From Strigomonas culicis (lineage: Eukaryota > Euglenozoa > Kinetoplastea > Trypanosomatida > Trypanosomatidae), in contig AUXH01000363.1 in the NCBI GenBank assembly GCA_000482145.1, positions 1-19,930 of the forward strand: a stretch of DNA of 19,930 bases. The letters run 5' to 3'. The position numbers were made by a program, and so were the translations under genes. Under the pieces are notes generated by a model. That model did no database searches, had not been told where the DNA came from, and saw nothing but the letters and a program-made list of their open reading frames with translations. Of the stretch, positions 1-8,557 are shown one piece after another; the first letter of the stretch is position 1; every line of letters starts with the position of its first letter.

Positions 1-2949
1 CTCCGGCGCCTCCTCCGCGCGCGCCGGCGCGGCGCCGCCCGCGAGGGCCCTCTCCCTGACGAGCCGCTGCAGCAGCGCCTCGCGCTCCTTGTCCTTGACG
101 ACGCGCTCCTCCAGCGGCAGCGTGCACCGCCGCTTGAGCTTGCCGTCGACGCGGCGCTTGTAGAGCGCGAGCAGGCGCTGTACCAGGTGCGTCTGGCCCG
201 CCGCGTTGGCCGCCTTGGCGCAGACCTCCACGTTGTCGCGCAGCTCCAGCCGCGTCGCGAGGTCGAGCGCGCGCGTCGAGCGCTGCTCGCGCAGCGCGGC
301 GTGGAAGAGCTCCAGCAGCCTCTTGTCGTGCACCGCGTCGTGCTTGGCGAGCACCGGCGTGTAGGCGGTGTGGAGCCGCTTGATCTCGTCCGTGCGGATC
401 TCGCGGCGCAGCAGCTGGTCCCACGCAGCCACGTCGCCGCCCGTCTGCGTGAGCGGCAGGCCGAGCGGTACGTTGTCCACGCGCAGCCCACTCGCCGCGG
501 CGGCGGGGTACGGCGGGTCCGTGACCGCGGAGGGGTACGCGAGCAGCTCGCGGTCGTCGACGCCCCAGATCCAGAGGTTGTAGCCATGCTCCCGCCGCGC
601 GCGCGGGTCGTAGACCGGCACCCACGCGCCGCCCCACGCCTGCGTGAAGAGGCGCACGACGCCGGCGGTGTCGGCGACGTGCAGGGGCCCATCCTCGGAC
701 CACCCCATCCACTGCAGCTGGTGCGCCGCGCCGCCGGCCTCGTCCGTCAGCGGCACGGGGCACGCGGGGAAGACGGTGGTGCGCGAGCCGACGTCGAGCA
801 CCTCCACGCGCAGCGCGTTGCCGTCCAGGTAGGCGACGGCGAGCGGGTCGAAGAAGGCCTTGAAGGAGCGCATGAGCTTCTCCGACGTGGTACCCACCAT
901 CGCCACGATGCGCGGGAACTTACTCAGGCACGCGATCTCGAGGCCGGAGAGGGAGTAGAGGCGCAGGTAGCGGCTCGTCGCGACGGCCACGTGGCTGATG
1001 CCGGCCGTCATGCACCGCACCGTCTCGCCCGCCTGCAGCCGCACGCGCCACTCGGACTGCGCGCCGAGGGCGGCGAAGGTGCGGTAGTAAATGGTCAGCC
1101 GCGGCACGTCGCCGCCATCCTCATCCAGCGGTGCCACGTCGTCCGCCGCGTCGGGGTGCGGCGCCACGACGAAGCCGACGCCAACGGGGCTGAGGCAGCC
1201 CATCAGCACGAGCCCCTTCTCCACGATGCGCACCGCCGGCAGCGACATGTCGTGAAAGTGGACGGTCGTGCTGTCGGCCGCGCTGAAGATGTACCCCGTC
1301 GCGTTGTACGCAAGGTAGCAGCAGCCCTCCTCGCCCACCGGCGTCGCGCCGACCTGGAAGAAGTAGTCCAGCGGCGGCGGCGCGGCGCCCTCGCCCGACC
1401 CCGCGGCGCCGCCGTCCGTCGAGCGGAGGTCCTCCTCCTCCTCCTCCTCGTTCGCGTCGCTGCCCCGACGGGTGCGCTCGCCGCTGTGCGCGCGGGCCAC
1501 GTCGCCCTCCAGCCCCTCCTCCGCCGTCGACTCCGTGTCCGAGGAACAAGAGGCCTCCATCGCCTCGTCGTCGAGGTAGTTGAAGTGCTTGTACGCCTCC
1601 ACCATCGCCTTTTCCTTATCCTTCTTCCGCCAGACGGAGGGTCGTTTGTGGTCGGACGCGATGTACTCCGCGTTGCTCTCCTGGAGCTCCTTCGCCACCT
1701 TGGCAAAGTCCTCCTCGACCGGTGCCTCACTGTCGCTATCCGAGGCGCTGCTACTGCTGCTCTCGCTGCCGTCGTCCGACGCCTCCGCGCCGCTGGGCGG
1801 GGCCGCGTCCGCCTCCACCGCATGGCCGCTGGCCTCCGCCACGGGCTCCTGCGCTGCCTCCGCGTCGTCGCCCGCCGCGGCACGCTTCGGGTCCGGCGGC
1901 GCCTTGATCGCAAAGCGAGGTCCGAAGAAGAGCCGGCCGGTGTCCATGCCGACGACGACGTCGCCCGACGCGGGGCACACGCTGAGGTCCGCCACGCGAC
2001 CCTCCTCCTCCGCGAAGCACCGCTCCTTGTGCGGCATCGCCACAAAATCCTTCCCGGACACCTTCATGGACGCCACGCCGTTGCGGGCGCAGGCAATGCA
2101 TGAGAACTGCCGCTCCGACGCCTTGAACGCGGCGACGCAATGAAAGTCCTCCAGCGCGCCGCCGCCGCCGACGCTGCCGATCAGCCGCAGCTCCCCGGCG
2201 GCGCGCTCCATGCGGAACTCGTACAGCTGCACATCCGCGCTGCCGGGCGCGAGCAGGTAGGTGTGGCCGCCCTTCTTCTGCGCCCAGCTGAGGCGGTAGG
2301 CCACCTGGTCGTCGCGCTCCACCGCCGCGGAGAGCACCTTGTGCAGCACGACGCGCACCTTGCCGTACTGGCGCAGCGCCTCCTCCTCTGCGTCGGGCGC
2401 CGTCTGCGTCAGCTGGGACTGCGCCTCGCCGCCGGGTGCGGCCGGCGACGCGGCGGGCACGACGGCGACCGTGCCGGACGCGTTCGCCATGGCCATCAGG
2501 TTACCGCACGGCGAGAGCGCGAGCGCCACGACGGGGTGCCGGATGGGCAGCGGCATGTCCGTGATGTTGAAGCGGTCGCCGCGCAGCTGCAGACAGCGCA
2601 GCGAGTCGCCGCCGATGAAGAGGCGCCGGCGGGCCGCGTCGAAGTGCAGGCAGCGCAGCTCGCCCGTCACGCGGCAGATCACGCGCGAGCGGTGCGCCGC
2701 GGTGAGCACCTCCTCGTGCAGCATCACCTGGCCGTCGCGGCCGCAGCTGAAGCCGAGCTGCAGCGCCGCGTCCAGGTCCACGCCGGTAACGCCCTTCGCG
2801 TGGCACTCGACAGCCCACAGCGCGCTCACGTTCGAGTGGCTCTTCTTGTGGAGCATCACAACGCCGTCGTGGCCGCCGGAGAGGATGTAGTCGCCGCGCA
2901 TGCACACACGGGTGCCGCCGCTCGTGTGCGTGTCACGCACCGCCTTCAT
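1..2949 (-). CDS. CTF4: Ctf4/AND-1/Mcl1-type replisome adaptor (WD40 + SepB domain), 3' end outside window
   Basis: 983 codons are open from an ATG at 2949 to the window edge with no stop, so the C-terminus is missing. Residues 1 to about 340 are weak WD40-like repeats (for example ILSGGHDGVVMLH). About 357-530 is a long acidic, Ser-rich, probably disordered linker with a run of six Glu near residue 503. About 615-805 matches the middle (SepB/Mcl1_mid) domain: WRVRLQAGE, VATSRYLRLYSLSG, LQWMGWSEDGPL, HVADTAGVV and a final GYNLWIWGVDD. About 850-935 is helical (DKRLLELFHAALREQ, RALDLATRLELRD), like the Ctf4 helical segment following SepB. Ctf4 family proteins are nuclear trimeric hubs linking the CMG helicase to DNA polymerase alpha and other clients. 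Family assignment is strong; function here is inferred. ATG 2949 is the first ATG after the predicted splice acceptor. Any metazoan-type HMG box would lie outside the window. Confidence 0.85.
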   Translation of the reverse strand, partial: MKAVRDTHTSGGTRVCMRGDYILSGGHDGVVMLHKKSHSNVSALWAVECHAKGVTGVDLDAALQLGFSCGRDGQVMLHEEVLTAAHRSRVICRVTGELRCLHFDAARRRLFIGGDSLRCLQLRGDRFNITDMPLPIRHPVVALALSPCGNLMAMANASGTVAVVPAASPAAPGGEAQSQLTQTAPDAEEEALRQYGKVRVVLHKVLSAAVERDDQVAYRLSWAQKKGGHTYLLAPGSADVQLYEFRMERAAGELRLIGSVGGGGALEDFHCVAAFKASERQFSCIACARNGVASMKVSGKDFVAMPHKERCFAEEEGRVADLSVCPASGDVVVGMDTGRLFFGPRFAIKAPPDPKRAAAGDDAEAAQEPVAEASGHAVEADAAPPSGAEASDDGSESSSSSASDSDSEAPVEEDFAKVAKELQESNAEYIASDHKRPSVWRKKDKEKAMVEAYKHFNYLDDEAMEASCSSDTESTAEEGLEGDVARAHSGERTRRGSDANEEEEEEDLRSTDGGAAGSGEGAAPPPLDYFFQVGATPVGEEGCCYLAYNATGYIFSAADSTTVHFHDMSLPAVRIVEKGLVLMGCLSPVGVGFVVAPHPDAADDVAPLDEDGGDVPRLTIYYRTFAALGAQSEWRVRLQAGETVRCMTAGISHVAVATSRYLRLYSLSGLEIACLSKFPRIVAMVGTTSEKLMRSFKAFFDPLAVAYLDGNALRVEVLDVGSRTTVFPACPVPLTDEAGGAAHQLQWMGWSEDGPLHVADTAGVVRLFTQAWGGAWVPVYDPRARREHGYNLWIWGVDDRELLAYPSAVTDPPYPAAAASGLRVDNVPLGLPLTQTGGDVAAWDQLLRREIRTDEIKRLHTAYTPVLAKHDAVHDKRLLELFHAALREQRSTRALDLATRLELRDNVEVCAKAANAAGQTHLVQRLLALYKRRVDGKLKRRCTLPLEERVVKDKEREALLQRLVRERALAGGAAPARAEEAPE

Positions 2950-3069
2950 CGCGAACGTGTGTATTTATATGTATGTATAGATGTGTGTATGTGTGGTACT
3001 AGTGCGACAGTGAAGTCGTATGGTGGCGCTGCTGTGTATCTATAAGATGGTCTCTATGTGAATTAGGAA

Positions 3070-3120
3070 CTACAGTTATATTTAAAAGAAGTAAAGCAAA
3101 AAAAAAAGAGGTATATAGAG
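3070..3120 (-). promoter_or_regulatory. Predicted polypyrimidine tract and trans-splice acceptor for gene 1
   Basis: On the coding strand a T10 run and further T/C-rich sequence have no AG until the TAG at 3070-3071. Splicing there would give a 5' UTR of about 120 nt with no ATG before the annotated start at 2949. This is inferred from the kinetoplastid rule of using the first AG after a pyrimidine tract. Confidence 0.4.
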
Positions 3121-3557
3121 TACTGGAAGGAGTGAGAGGTGCAGGGTGCAGAAGTGAATGCGTCTATAGAAAAAGAGCATGAGACAGCAAGACAGTATGA
3201 GTATATACACATATAGATGGGACATCGGCAAGAGAGAAGATGGCGATCGCGAAAAGAAAAAGAAAGAGAAGAAAAAAGGACCAACAACATCAAAAAGGAA
3301 AAACAACATTTTTTGATGGAGATAAATCAAAAAGAACGAAGAAAAACGATAAAGCCATATTATGTACAGATATTTCGCCAACATAGAAAAGAAAAAAAAA
3401 ACACAGAGAACACAAGCGGGTTTTTTATTCTGTACATGGTTTTATTATTATTTGGAGCTCCTACACTAGTTGTTTTATGTTGCTCCTCCTCATTCGTGGA
3501 TGTTTGTCCACGTGTCTATTTAATGCTGTCGTTTACAGGTTGGGTAGTATTTATGTA

Positions 3558-3560
<3 letters not shown>

Positions 3561-3588
<28 letters not shown>
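3561..3588. repeat. (GT)14 dinucleotide microsatellite
   Basis: A perfect run of 14 GT units on the plus strand, (CA)14 in the transcript. It starts about 138 nt downstream of the gene 2 stop codon, so probably within its 3' UTR. Such repeats are common in trypanosomatid spacers and often vary in length between strains. Confidence 0.95.
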
Positions 3589-3725
3589 TTATGTGTTGGT
3601 ACCGTCGTTCTCGCGTAAACGCTTGTAAAGGAACAAAAAAAAAAATGAGAGCTGAAGAGGAGTGTCATCAACATGCAGGCGGTGCGGTGCATAACGTCAT
3701 GCACACGCATCCCTCCACAGATGCT

Positions 3726-4991
3726 CTACGCAGCCGCCGCCGAGCGCTGCTTCGCGCGCTGCACAGCGTCCATCAGCCGCTGTAGCGTGTCCGCGTCGTC
3801 GGCCGCCGCCGCCTCGCGCCCCGCGTCCACCTCGGCCGACAGCAGATCGCCCTCGAGCGACGCGCCGCTGCTGCTGGCGCTGGAGAGCACGTCCGGGGCC
3901 GCGCCGCCCGCCGCCGCCGCCCGCACCTGCTCCGTCGTCGTCGTCTTGGACGTCCAGGCGGCGGCCGGGGGACCGGGCGGCACCTGCCGCCGCAGCTGCG
4001 CCACCTCGCCCTCGAGGGCGCTGATGCGCGCGAGCGCGGTGCGGTAGAGGTCCAGCATCTCCTGCAGCAGCACGTCCTGCGCGGCGCCCGCCGGCGCCGG
4101 CGGCGGCACGACCACCGGGACCGGCAGTGGCGACGGGTCCATCCCGACGTAGGACGGCGGCGTCAGGCTCACCGGCGGCGCCGGCGGCGGCGCGGCGCCG
4201 GCGGCCGTCGCGCCGTTGGACGACGCGACGGACGCGTTGAGGGTGCTGGTGCATGGGCTCGGGGGCTCCGAGCTACGCCGCGGCGTGCGGCGCCGGTGGT
4301 GCTCCGGCGGCGCGGACGGCGGCGCGCCCGGCATGTCCACCCACACGGCCGCCATCAGGTTGCCCTCCTCCGAGGGCCGCAGCGGCGGGCGCGCCTCCGA
4401 GTGCGAGCTGGACGCGACGGACGGCGTGCGCCGCGGCGGCGCGTAGGCCTCCGTGGCGTCGCCGCCGTACGGGTGCCAGGGGGACTTGGGCGGCGGGCCC
4501 GCCGGCGACGGCGCGCGTGGCGGCGTCCGCGCCATCACCGCGGCGGTCGCGGTCGCCCGCGGCGGCGGGGAGGCGGCGCCGTCCGCCTTGATGCGCTCCA
4601 TCCACGTGAGCACCTCGCCGCGGGAGAGGGGGGCGGTCGCGCCGGCGGGGCCGCCCGACGCGCGGCGCGGCAGCGGGCTCTTCTTGTGTGCAAAGAAGTA
4701 GGAGCTGTCCCACACGAGCGCGCTGGAGGGGCTCTGCACCGCCTCCGCCTGCGTCGCCGCGCCGGCGCCGCGCGCCGCCCGCCCCCCGGGCGACCCTGGG
4801 CGCCACCAGCGCGGCTCGCCGCGGTCGGCGCCCGCCGCCTCGGGCGCGCGCGGGTCCGCGCCGTGGCAGCAGGCGCACTTGCGTGGGGATGACACGGGTG
4901 ACAGGTCCGAGGGCTCCCCGTAGGAGCCGCTCGATTCCGACACGTTGTCGGTGTCGGCGGTGAGATACGGGTGCTCGGTCGGCTTCTGCAT
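3726..4991 (-). CDS. Hypothetical disordered protein with short C-terminal coiled coil
   Basis: I do not recognise this 421-residue protein. The start is the ATG at 4991; the codon just before it is TTG, not ATG. Most of the chain is Pro/Ala/Ser/Gly-rich and probably disordered. Better-ordered islands are the Ser-rich N-terminus, a CxxC-like KCACCHG near residue 38, an aromatic/basic patch SSYFFAHKKSPLPRR near 95-110, a helix EVLTWMERIK near 125, and NLMAAVWVDMPG near 215. Residues about 305-337 (LLQEMLDLYRTALARISALE and onward) have heptad hydrophobics and probably form a short coiled coil. No signal peptide or membrane segment is visible. Composition and coiled coil would suit a cytoskeletal or scaffold protein, but that is only a guess. 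It is a real gene by strand, GC3 bias and splice context. Confidence 0.75.
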   Translation of the reverse strand: MQKPTEHPYLTADTDNVSESSGSYGEPSDLSPVSSPRKCACCHGADPRAPEAAGADRGEPRWWRPGSPGGRAARGAGAATQAEAVQSPSSALVWDSSYFFAHKKSPLPRRASGGPAGATAPLSRGEVLTWMERIKADGAASPPPRATATAAVMARTPPRAPSPAGPPPKSPWHPYGGDATEAYAPPRRTPSVASSSHSEARPPLRPSEEGNLMAAVWVDMPGAPPSAPPEHHRRRTPRRSSEPPSPCTSTLNASVASSNGATAAGAAPPPAPPVSLTPPSYVGMDPSPLPVPVVVPPPAPAGAAQDVLLQEMLDLYRTALARISALEGEVAQLRRQVPPGPPAAAWTSKTTTTEQVRAAAAGGAAPDVLSSASSSGASLEGDLLSAEVDAGREAAAADDADTLQRLMDAVQRAKQRSAAAA

Positions 4992-5001
4992 CAAAAGGGG
5001 T

Positions 5002-5092
5002 CTAAAAGTAACAAACGGGAAAAAGGGAAAGAAAAAAAGAACGGAAGCAAAATAAGAACGAAAAAAAAAAGAGGAAAGAAATATTCCTTCCC
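5002..5092 (-). promoter_or_regulatory. Predicted polypyrimidine tract and trans-splice acceptor for gene 2
   Basis: On the coding strand, nearly 90 nt of T/C-rich sequence contain no AG until TTTTAG at 5002-5003. That places the acceptor only about 10 nt before the ATG at 4991. The next AG lies at codon 2 and would remove the start. The tract is clear; use of this AG is inferred. Confidence 0.45.
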
Positions 5093-5119
5093 AAAATAGT
5101 ATGAAAATGGGAGTATAGA

Positions 5120-5150
5120 AATATATATAGATATATATATATACAAATAG
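5120..5150. repeat. AT-rich alternating repeat
   Basis: An imperfect (AT)n stretch of about 30 bp interrupted by single G and A bases. It lies in the gene 3 / gene 2 spacer. No function is evident. Confidence 0.6.
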
Positions 5151-5428
5151 ATATACTAAAGGGGTAAATTGAAGAGAGATTTTTAAAAAAAGAGAGAAAG
5201 CACGAAGTTCTTTAAAACAAAACTAAAGAAAAGGCTGTGTGCTCCTACAGAAAGAAGATAAAATGAAAAGAAGAGTGAGAGGGCAGAGAAAGAGCGAAAT
5301 AGTTGCCTTGGTGTTTTTTTTCATGTTGCAAGAATGAATCCGCTTTTCGAGGGAATACGGAGAAGCAGCTCCCATAGCAGAAAGCGACGTCAATCGTTCC
5401 TTTTGTTTTATGATGTTGCTTCCAGTGG

Positions 5429-8308
5429 CTACTGAATTCGGAGCCCGATCGCGTGTGACGGTGGCACGCAAAGCAGCGCCGGAGTCCCGTCCAGAAACAG
5501 CTCCTGCAGATACGGCAGCGCGGCCATGCCGTCCCAGCACAGCTGCGTGAGCGCCGTGCAGTGCGACAGGTCCAGCGTGCACAGGCGCGCGAACACGGGC
5601 CGCCCGCCGCAAGGCACCGCCACGTCCGCAAAACTCGCCGCCGTAAGACCACCGCAGTTGGCGAGGTGCAGCTCGCGCAGCTGGGGGAGGAGGGGCACCC
5701 CCGCGAGGCCGGCGACGCTGCCGCAGCCGGAGAGCAGCAGCCGGCGCAGCCGCGGCGCGCCCTCCAGCCCCACCAGCCCACCGCTCGTGAGGTTCGTCGC
5801 GCGCGCGTCCAGCACGCGCAGCGCGCCGAGGCCGCCGAGAAAGCCGACGCTGCGAATGCCTTTGCAGTTCGCGGCGAGGAGGCTCGTCAGGCTGTGGCTC
5901 TGCGCCAGCGCGCGCAGCCCGTCGCTCTGCACATTGCTCGCGGCGACGTCCAGCGTGCGCAGCGCGGGGCAGCGCGCGAGCGCGTCCACCGCGAAGATGC
6001 CGATGCAGCCCCGCAGGCGCAGCACCTCCAGCGCGCGCGCGGCCGGCGAGAGCGCGGCGCCGTCGGCGACCAAGTCGCGCAGATCCCCGTCCGACACGGC
6101 GGTGTGCGACACGTCGAGCTCGCGCAGCCACGGCAGGCACGCCAGCAGGCGCAGCTGCGTGAAGGCGGTGCAGTCACTGAGGTCCACCGCCGTCACCGCC
6201 GCCGCGCTGGCCGCGGGCAGCGCGGCGGCGGCGGCGGCAAGGGCAAACTGGTTCCCGCCGGCGTCCAGCCGCTCGACGGTGGCGCACAGCGGCAGCACGG
6301 CGGTCGCGAAGTCCATGCGGCGGCCGCGCGCCGCGCGCGCGAGGGCGAGGTGCCGCAGCGGCGCGCGCGCGGCGAGCCCCGCCAGCCCGTCCCCGCAGAG
6401 GTCCGTCTCGGAGAGGAGGAGCTGCTCCAGCGTCGGCACCGCGCCGAGCGCGCCCACGCGCGTGACGCAGGCGCAGTGCGACAGGTCCAGCGACACGAGC
6501 GAGCGGCTCCGCGCGCCGATGGCGGCGACCGCCGCGTCCGTGATGCCGGTCCCACAGACGCAGAGCACGGTGAGGCAATCGAGCGCGCCCAGACAGGCAA
6601 GATCGCGCAGGTGGGTGCACTCGCACAGGGCCAGCTGCTCCACGCCGCTGCGCGCCGTCGCGAGCGCGGCCAGCGCGCGGTCGGTCACGTCGCTGCAGAC
6701 GAGAGAGAGCGTCTCCAGCGACGGCAGCTGCGCGACCGGCGTGAGGTCCCGCAGCCCGGCGCACTGCAGCAGGTCCACGCGCGTGACGGCGGCGCCCGCC
6801 TCGAGCCCCGCGAGCCCGCCCTCCACCACCGTCTGCGCGACGCACCGCAGCGCGCGCAGGTGCGGGAAGCAGCCCAGCGCCCCCAGCCGCAGGCCGTCCG
6901 GCGACCGCGTGAGGCACACGCACTCCAGCGGGGGGCCGCCGCCTGGCCCGGCGGCCCCCGCGCACAGCCCCTCAAAGGCGTCGCGCGTCGCCTCCTCCAG
7001 CGTGAGGTGCCGCAGCGCGGGCGCGAGCGCCGACAGCGCCGCCCCCCGCCACCCCCGCCCGTCGCTCAGCAGGCAGGCGAGCGGGCCGCCGACGGACGCG
7101 TCCGCCTCCTCCGCACCGACCTGCAGCGGGCACAGCCGCGCGTTGAGGTAGCGCAGCCGCGGCAGGCGCCGCAGCGGCGCGACGTCGGTCACGCAGCGAC
7201 ACGCGAACAGACTGAGGTAGACGAGCGCGCAGTCTGCCACGGCGGCCATCGCGGCGACCGCGCGCGTGGACACCCGTGTGTAGGACAGGTCCAGGAAGGC
7301 CAGGGTGCCGATCTCCCGCACCAGCACGGCGGGCGCATCGCACACGTGGGGGCAGTGGGAAAGGCTCAGGCGGCGCAGGGCGCGCGCGCCCGCGAGGCCC
7401 TCCACCAGCGCGTCGTCGCGCAGCGCCGCGTTGGCCGACAGGTCCAGCTCCTGCAGCTGCGGCAGCTGCCGCAGGGCAGCCACGCGGCGCAGGCCGCAGT
7501 CGCTCAGGCACAGCCGCACGACGCCGCGCGCCGGCGCGAGCGGCGCGCCCTCCAGCGCCGCCGCGAAGAGGCAGCGGCGGTGGCGCAGTGGGTGGCGGCC
7601 GCCGTCCCGCGGCTCGAGCGTAACCCGCTGCGCGCGCGGCAGCAGCTGCAGCAGCGCCAGCAGCGGCGCGTCGTCGTCCGCGCGCAGCAGCCGATCGCAC
7701 GACGCCGCCCACGCCTCGGCCGGGGGCCGCTGCTGCTCCAGCACGCACACGGTGTCAACGCACGCCCGCGCGGCCGCGTCCGTCGCGCGCAGCGCGGCGA
7801 GGAGGTCGGCCCACGCGTGGCAGTGCGCGACGAGCGTCAGCGGCAGCGCGCCGCTGCCCGGCCACCACCACGCCACCGCCGACAGCCCGCGCACATCCGC
7901 GGGGCACAAGGCGTGCCAGTGCACGACGCGCGCCGGCGAGGGCTCCGCCGGCGGACCCCGCCGCGGGGGTGGGAAGGCGTCTGCCTCCCCGGCCCACCGC
8001 TCCTGCCGCGGCGCGCCGGCGGCGGTGTACATGACAACGTGGCCGACGCAAATGCCAGAGCCGTTCGAAGGGTCCAGGAGAGTGCGGTCGACCGGCGCCG
8101 CTGCCGCTGCCTCCCGATCGGCACCCAGCTGCACAGCGTCGTGGGGCCGGCGCGCCCACAGGGGCGGCGGGGGCCCGTCCGACCCATCGCGGAACGTGGA
8201 ATGCTCCGACAGAGCGTACACGCGCGGAGAGGCGGCGCACAGCGCCAGTGAGCACCGGGCGTCGTAGTAGCGCAGGATGAGCACCAGCACATCCCAGTCC
8301 GCCAGCAT
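5429..8308 (-). CDS. F-box-like leucine-rich-repeat protein
   Basis: A 959-residue protein with its start at ATG 8308, the first ATG after the predicted splice acceptor. Residues 4-42 (DWDVLVLILRYYD, ALCAASPRVYALSEHS) resemble an F-box helical motif. About 45-260 is less ordered. From about 263 to 955 the chain is almost continuous leucine-rich repeats of 22-26 residues, roughly 25-29 in number, many of the cysteine-containing (AMN1/FBXL) type: LQELDLSANAAL, LRRLSLSHCPHV, LAFLDLSYTRVS, LVSLDLSHCACV. They should form a large solenoid for protein binding. F-box plus LRR is the layout of FBXL substrate receptors of SCF ubiquitin ligases. The F-box is weak, so ubiquitin-ligase function is an inference; LRR protein is the safe name. 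There is no signal peptide or membrane anchor, so it is probably cytosolic or nuclear. Confidence 0.88.
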   Translation of the reverse strand: MLADWDVLVLILRYYDARCSLALCAASPRVYALSEHSTFRDGSDGPPPPLWARRPHDAVQLGADREAAAAAPVDRTLLDPSNGSGICVGHVVMYTAAGAPRQERWAGEADAFPPPRRGPPAEPSPARVVHWHALCPADVRGLSAVAWWWPGSGALPLTLVAHCHAWADLLAALRATDAAARACVDTVCVLEQQRPPAEAWAASCDRLLRADDDAPLLALLQLLPRAQRVTLEPRDGGRHPLRHRRCLFAAALEGAPLAPARGVVRLCLSDCGLRRVAALRQLPQLQELDLSANAALRDDALVEGLAGARALRRLSLSHCPHVCDAPAVLVREIGTLAFLDLSYTRVSTRAVAAMAAVADCALVYLSLFACRCVTDVAPLRRLPRLRYLNARLCPLQVGAEEADASVGGPLACLLSDGRGWRGAALSALAPALRHLTLEEATRDAFEGLCAGAAGPGGGPPLECVCLTRSPDGLRLGALGCFPHLRALRCVAQTVVEGGLAGLEAGAAVTRVDLLQCAGLRDLTPVAQLPSLETLSLVCSDVTDRALAALATARSGVEQLALCECTHLRDLACLGALDCLTVLCVCGTGITDAAVAAIGARSRSLVSLDLSHCACVTRVGALGAVPTLEQLLLSETDLCGDGLAGLAARAPLRHLALARAARGRRMDFATAVLPLCATVERLDAGGNQFALAAAAAALPAASAAAVTAVDLSDCTAFTQLRLLACLPWLRELDVSHTAVSDGDLRDLVADGAALSPAARALEVLRLRGCIGIFAVDALARCPALRTLDVAASNVQSDGLRALAQSHSLTSLLAANCKGIRSVGFLGGLGALRVLDARATNLTSGGLVGLEGAPRLRRLLLSGCGSVAGLAGVPLLPQLRELHLANCGGLTAASFADVAVPCGGRPVFARLCTLDLSHCTALTQLCWDGMAALPYLQELFLDGTPALLCVPPSHAIGLRIQ

Positions 8309-8392
8309 GGGCGGCGGAGAGAGGAAGGGGAAAACGCAATTAGCAGAAAGGAATGGACGGCGTACGTCAAAGGCAAAGCAGTATTCTGTTCC

Positions 8393-8430
8393 CTAGAAGA
8401 GAGAGAAAGAGAGAAGTGAGTGAAGGTGGG
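8393..8430 (-). promoter_or_regulatory. Predicted polypyrimidine tract and trans-splice acceptor for gene 3
   Basis: The coding strand reads CTCTCTTTCTCTCTCTTCTAG ending at 8393-8394, a textbook pyrimidine tract plus AG without an internal AG. It predicts a 5' UTR of about 84 nt in which no ATG precedes the start at 8308. Confidence 0.55.
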
Positions 8431-8536
8431 AGACGCATGGCATGTGCGATTAACATGGTGCTAAAACGTACAAGGGTACCACACGCCTTGAAATGCGTGT
8501 CGTCCGTCTTTTCTTGTTCCTCTTTACTGTACCTTT

Positions 8537-8557
8537 GTTGTTGTTGTTGTTGTTGTT
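8537..8557. repeat. (GTT)7 trinucleotide repeat
   Basis: Seven perfect GTT units on the plus strand, (AAC)7 in the transcript. It lies upstream of the predicted gene 3 acceptor, so probably in the 3' UTR of gene 4 or the discarded spacer. Confidence 0.95.

Larger units (their letters stand above)
2950..3725. other. Intergenic spacer between genes 2 and 1
   Basis: This 776-bp AT-rich spacer contains no credible gene. It should hold the 3' UTR of gene 2 and the 5' UTR and trans-splicing signals of gene 1. Visible contents are a (GT)14 microsatellite, a purine-rich plus strand at about 3217-3400 (pyrimidine-rich on the coding strand), and the predicted acceptor at 3070-3071. Short open frames here are low-complexity and lack the GC bias of the real genes. 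Confidence 0.8.
4992..5428. other. Intergenic spacer between genes 3 and 2
   Basis: A 437-bp AT-rich spacer. It holds an AG-free pyrimidine tract next to gene 2, an AT-alternating stretch at about 5120-5150, and the likely 3' UTR of gene 3. No gene is seen on either strand. Confidence 0.8.

Noticed and set aside
187..2103. 638-codon plus-strand open frame
   Set aside because: It is antisense to the Ctf4-like gene, whose minus-strand frame is open for 983 codons with SepB motifs. The plus-strand translation has no domain character.
3063..3384. Short minus-strand open frames rich in Phe, Ser and Leu
   Set aside because: They are translations of the pyrimidine tract, without coding bias or a sensible start context.
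3561..3588. GT run as a transcription strand-switch or promoter element
   Set aside because: Genes on both sides share the same strand, so no strand switch is present; it is best described as a microsatellite.
5561..8251. 896-codon open frame on the plus strand opposite the LRR gene
   Set aside because: It is an Arg/Gln/Ala-rich shadow produced by G/C-biased third positions of the minus-strand gene; it has no recognisable domain and runs against the direction of all splice signals.
8309..8392. Plus-strand ATG-initiated small ORF from 8353
   Set aside because: It is on the wrong strand for the cluster and overlaps the predicted gene 3 leader and pyrimidine tract.
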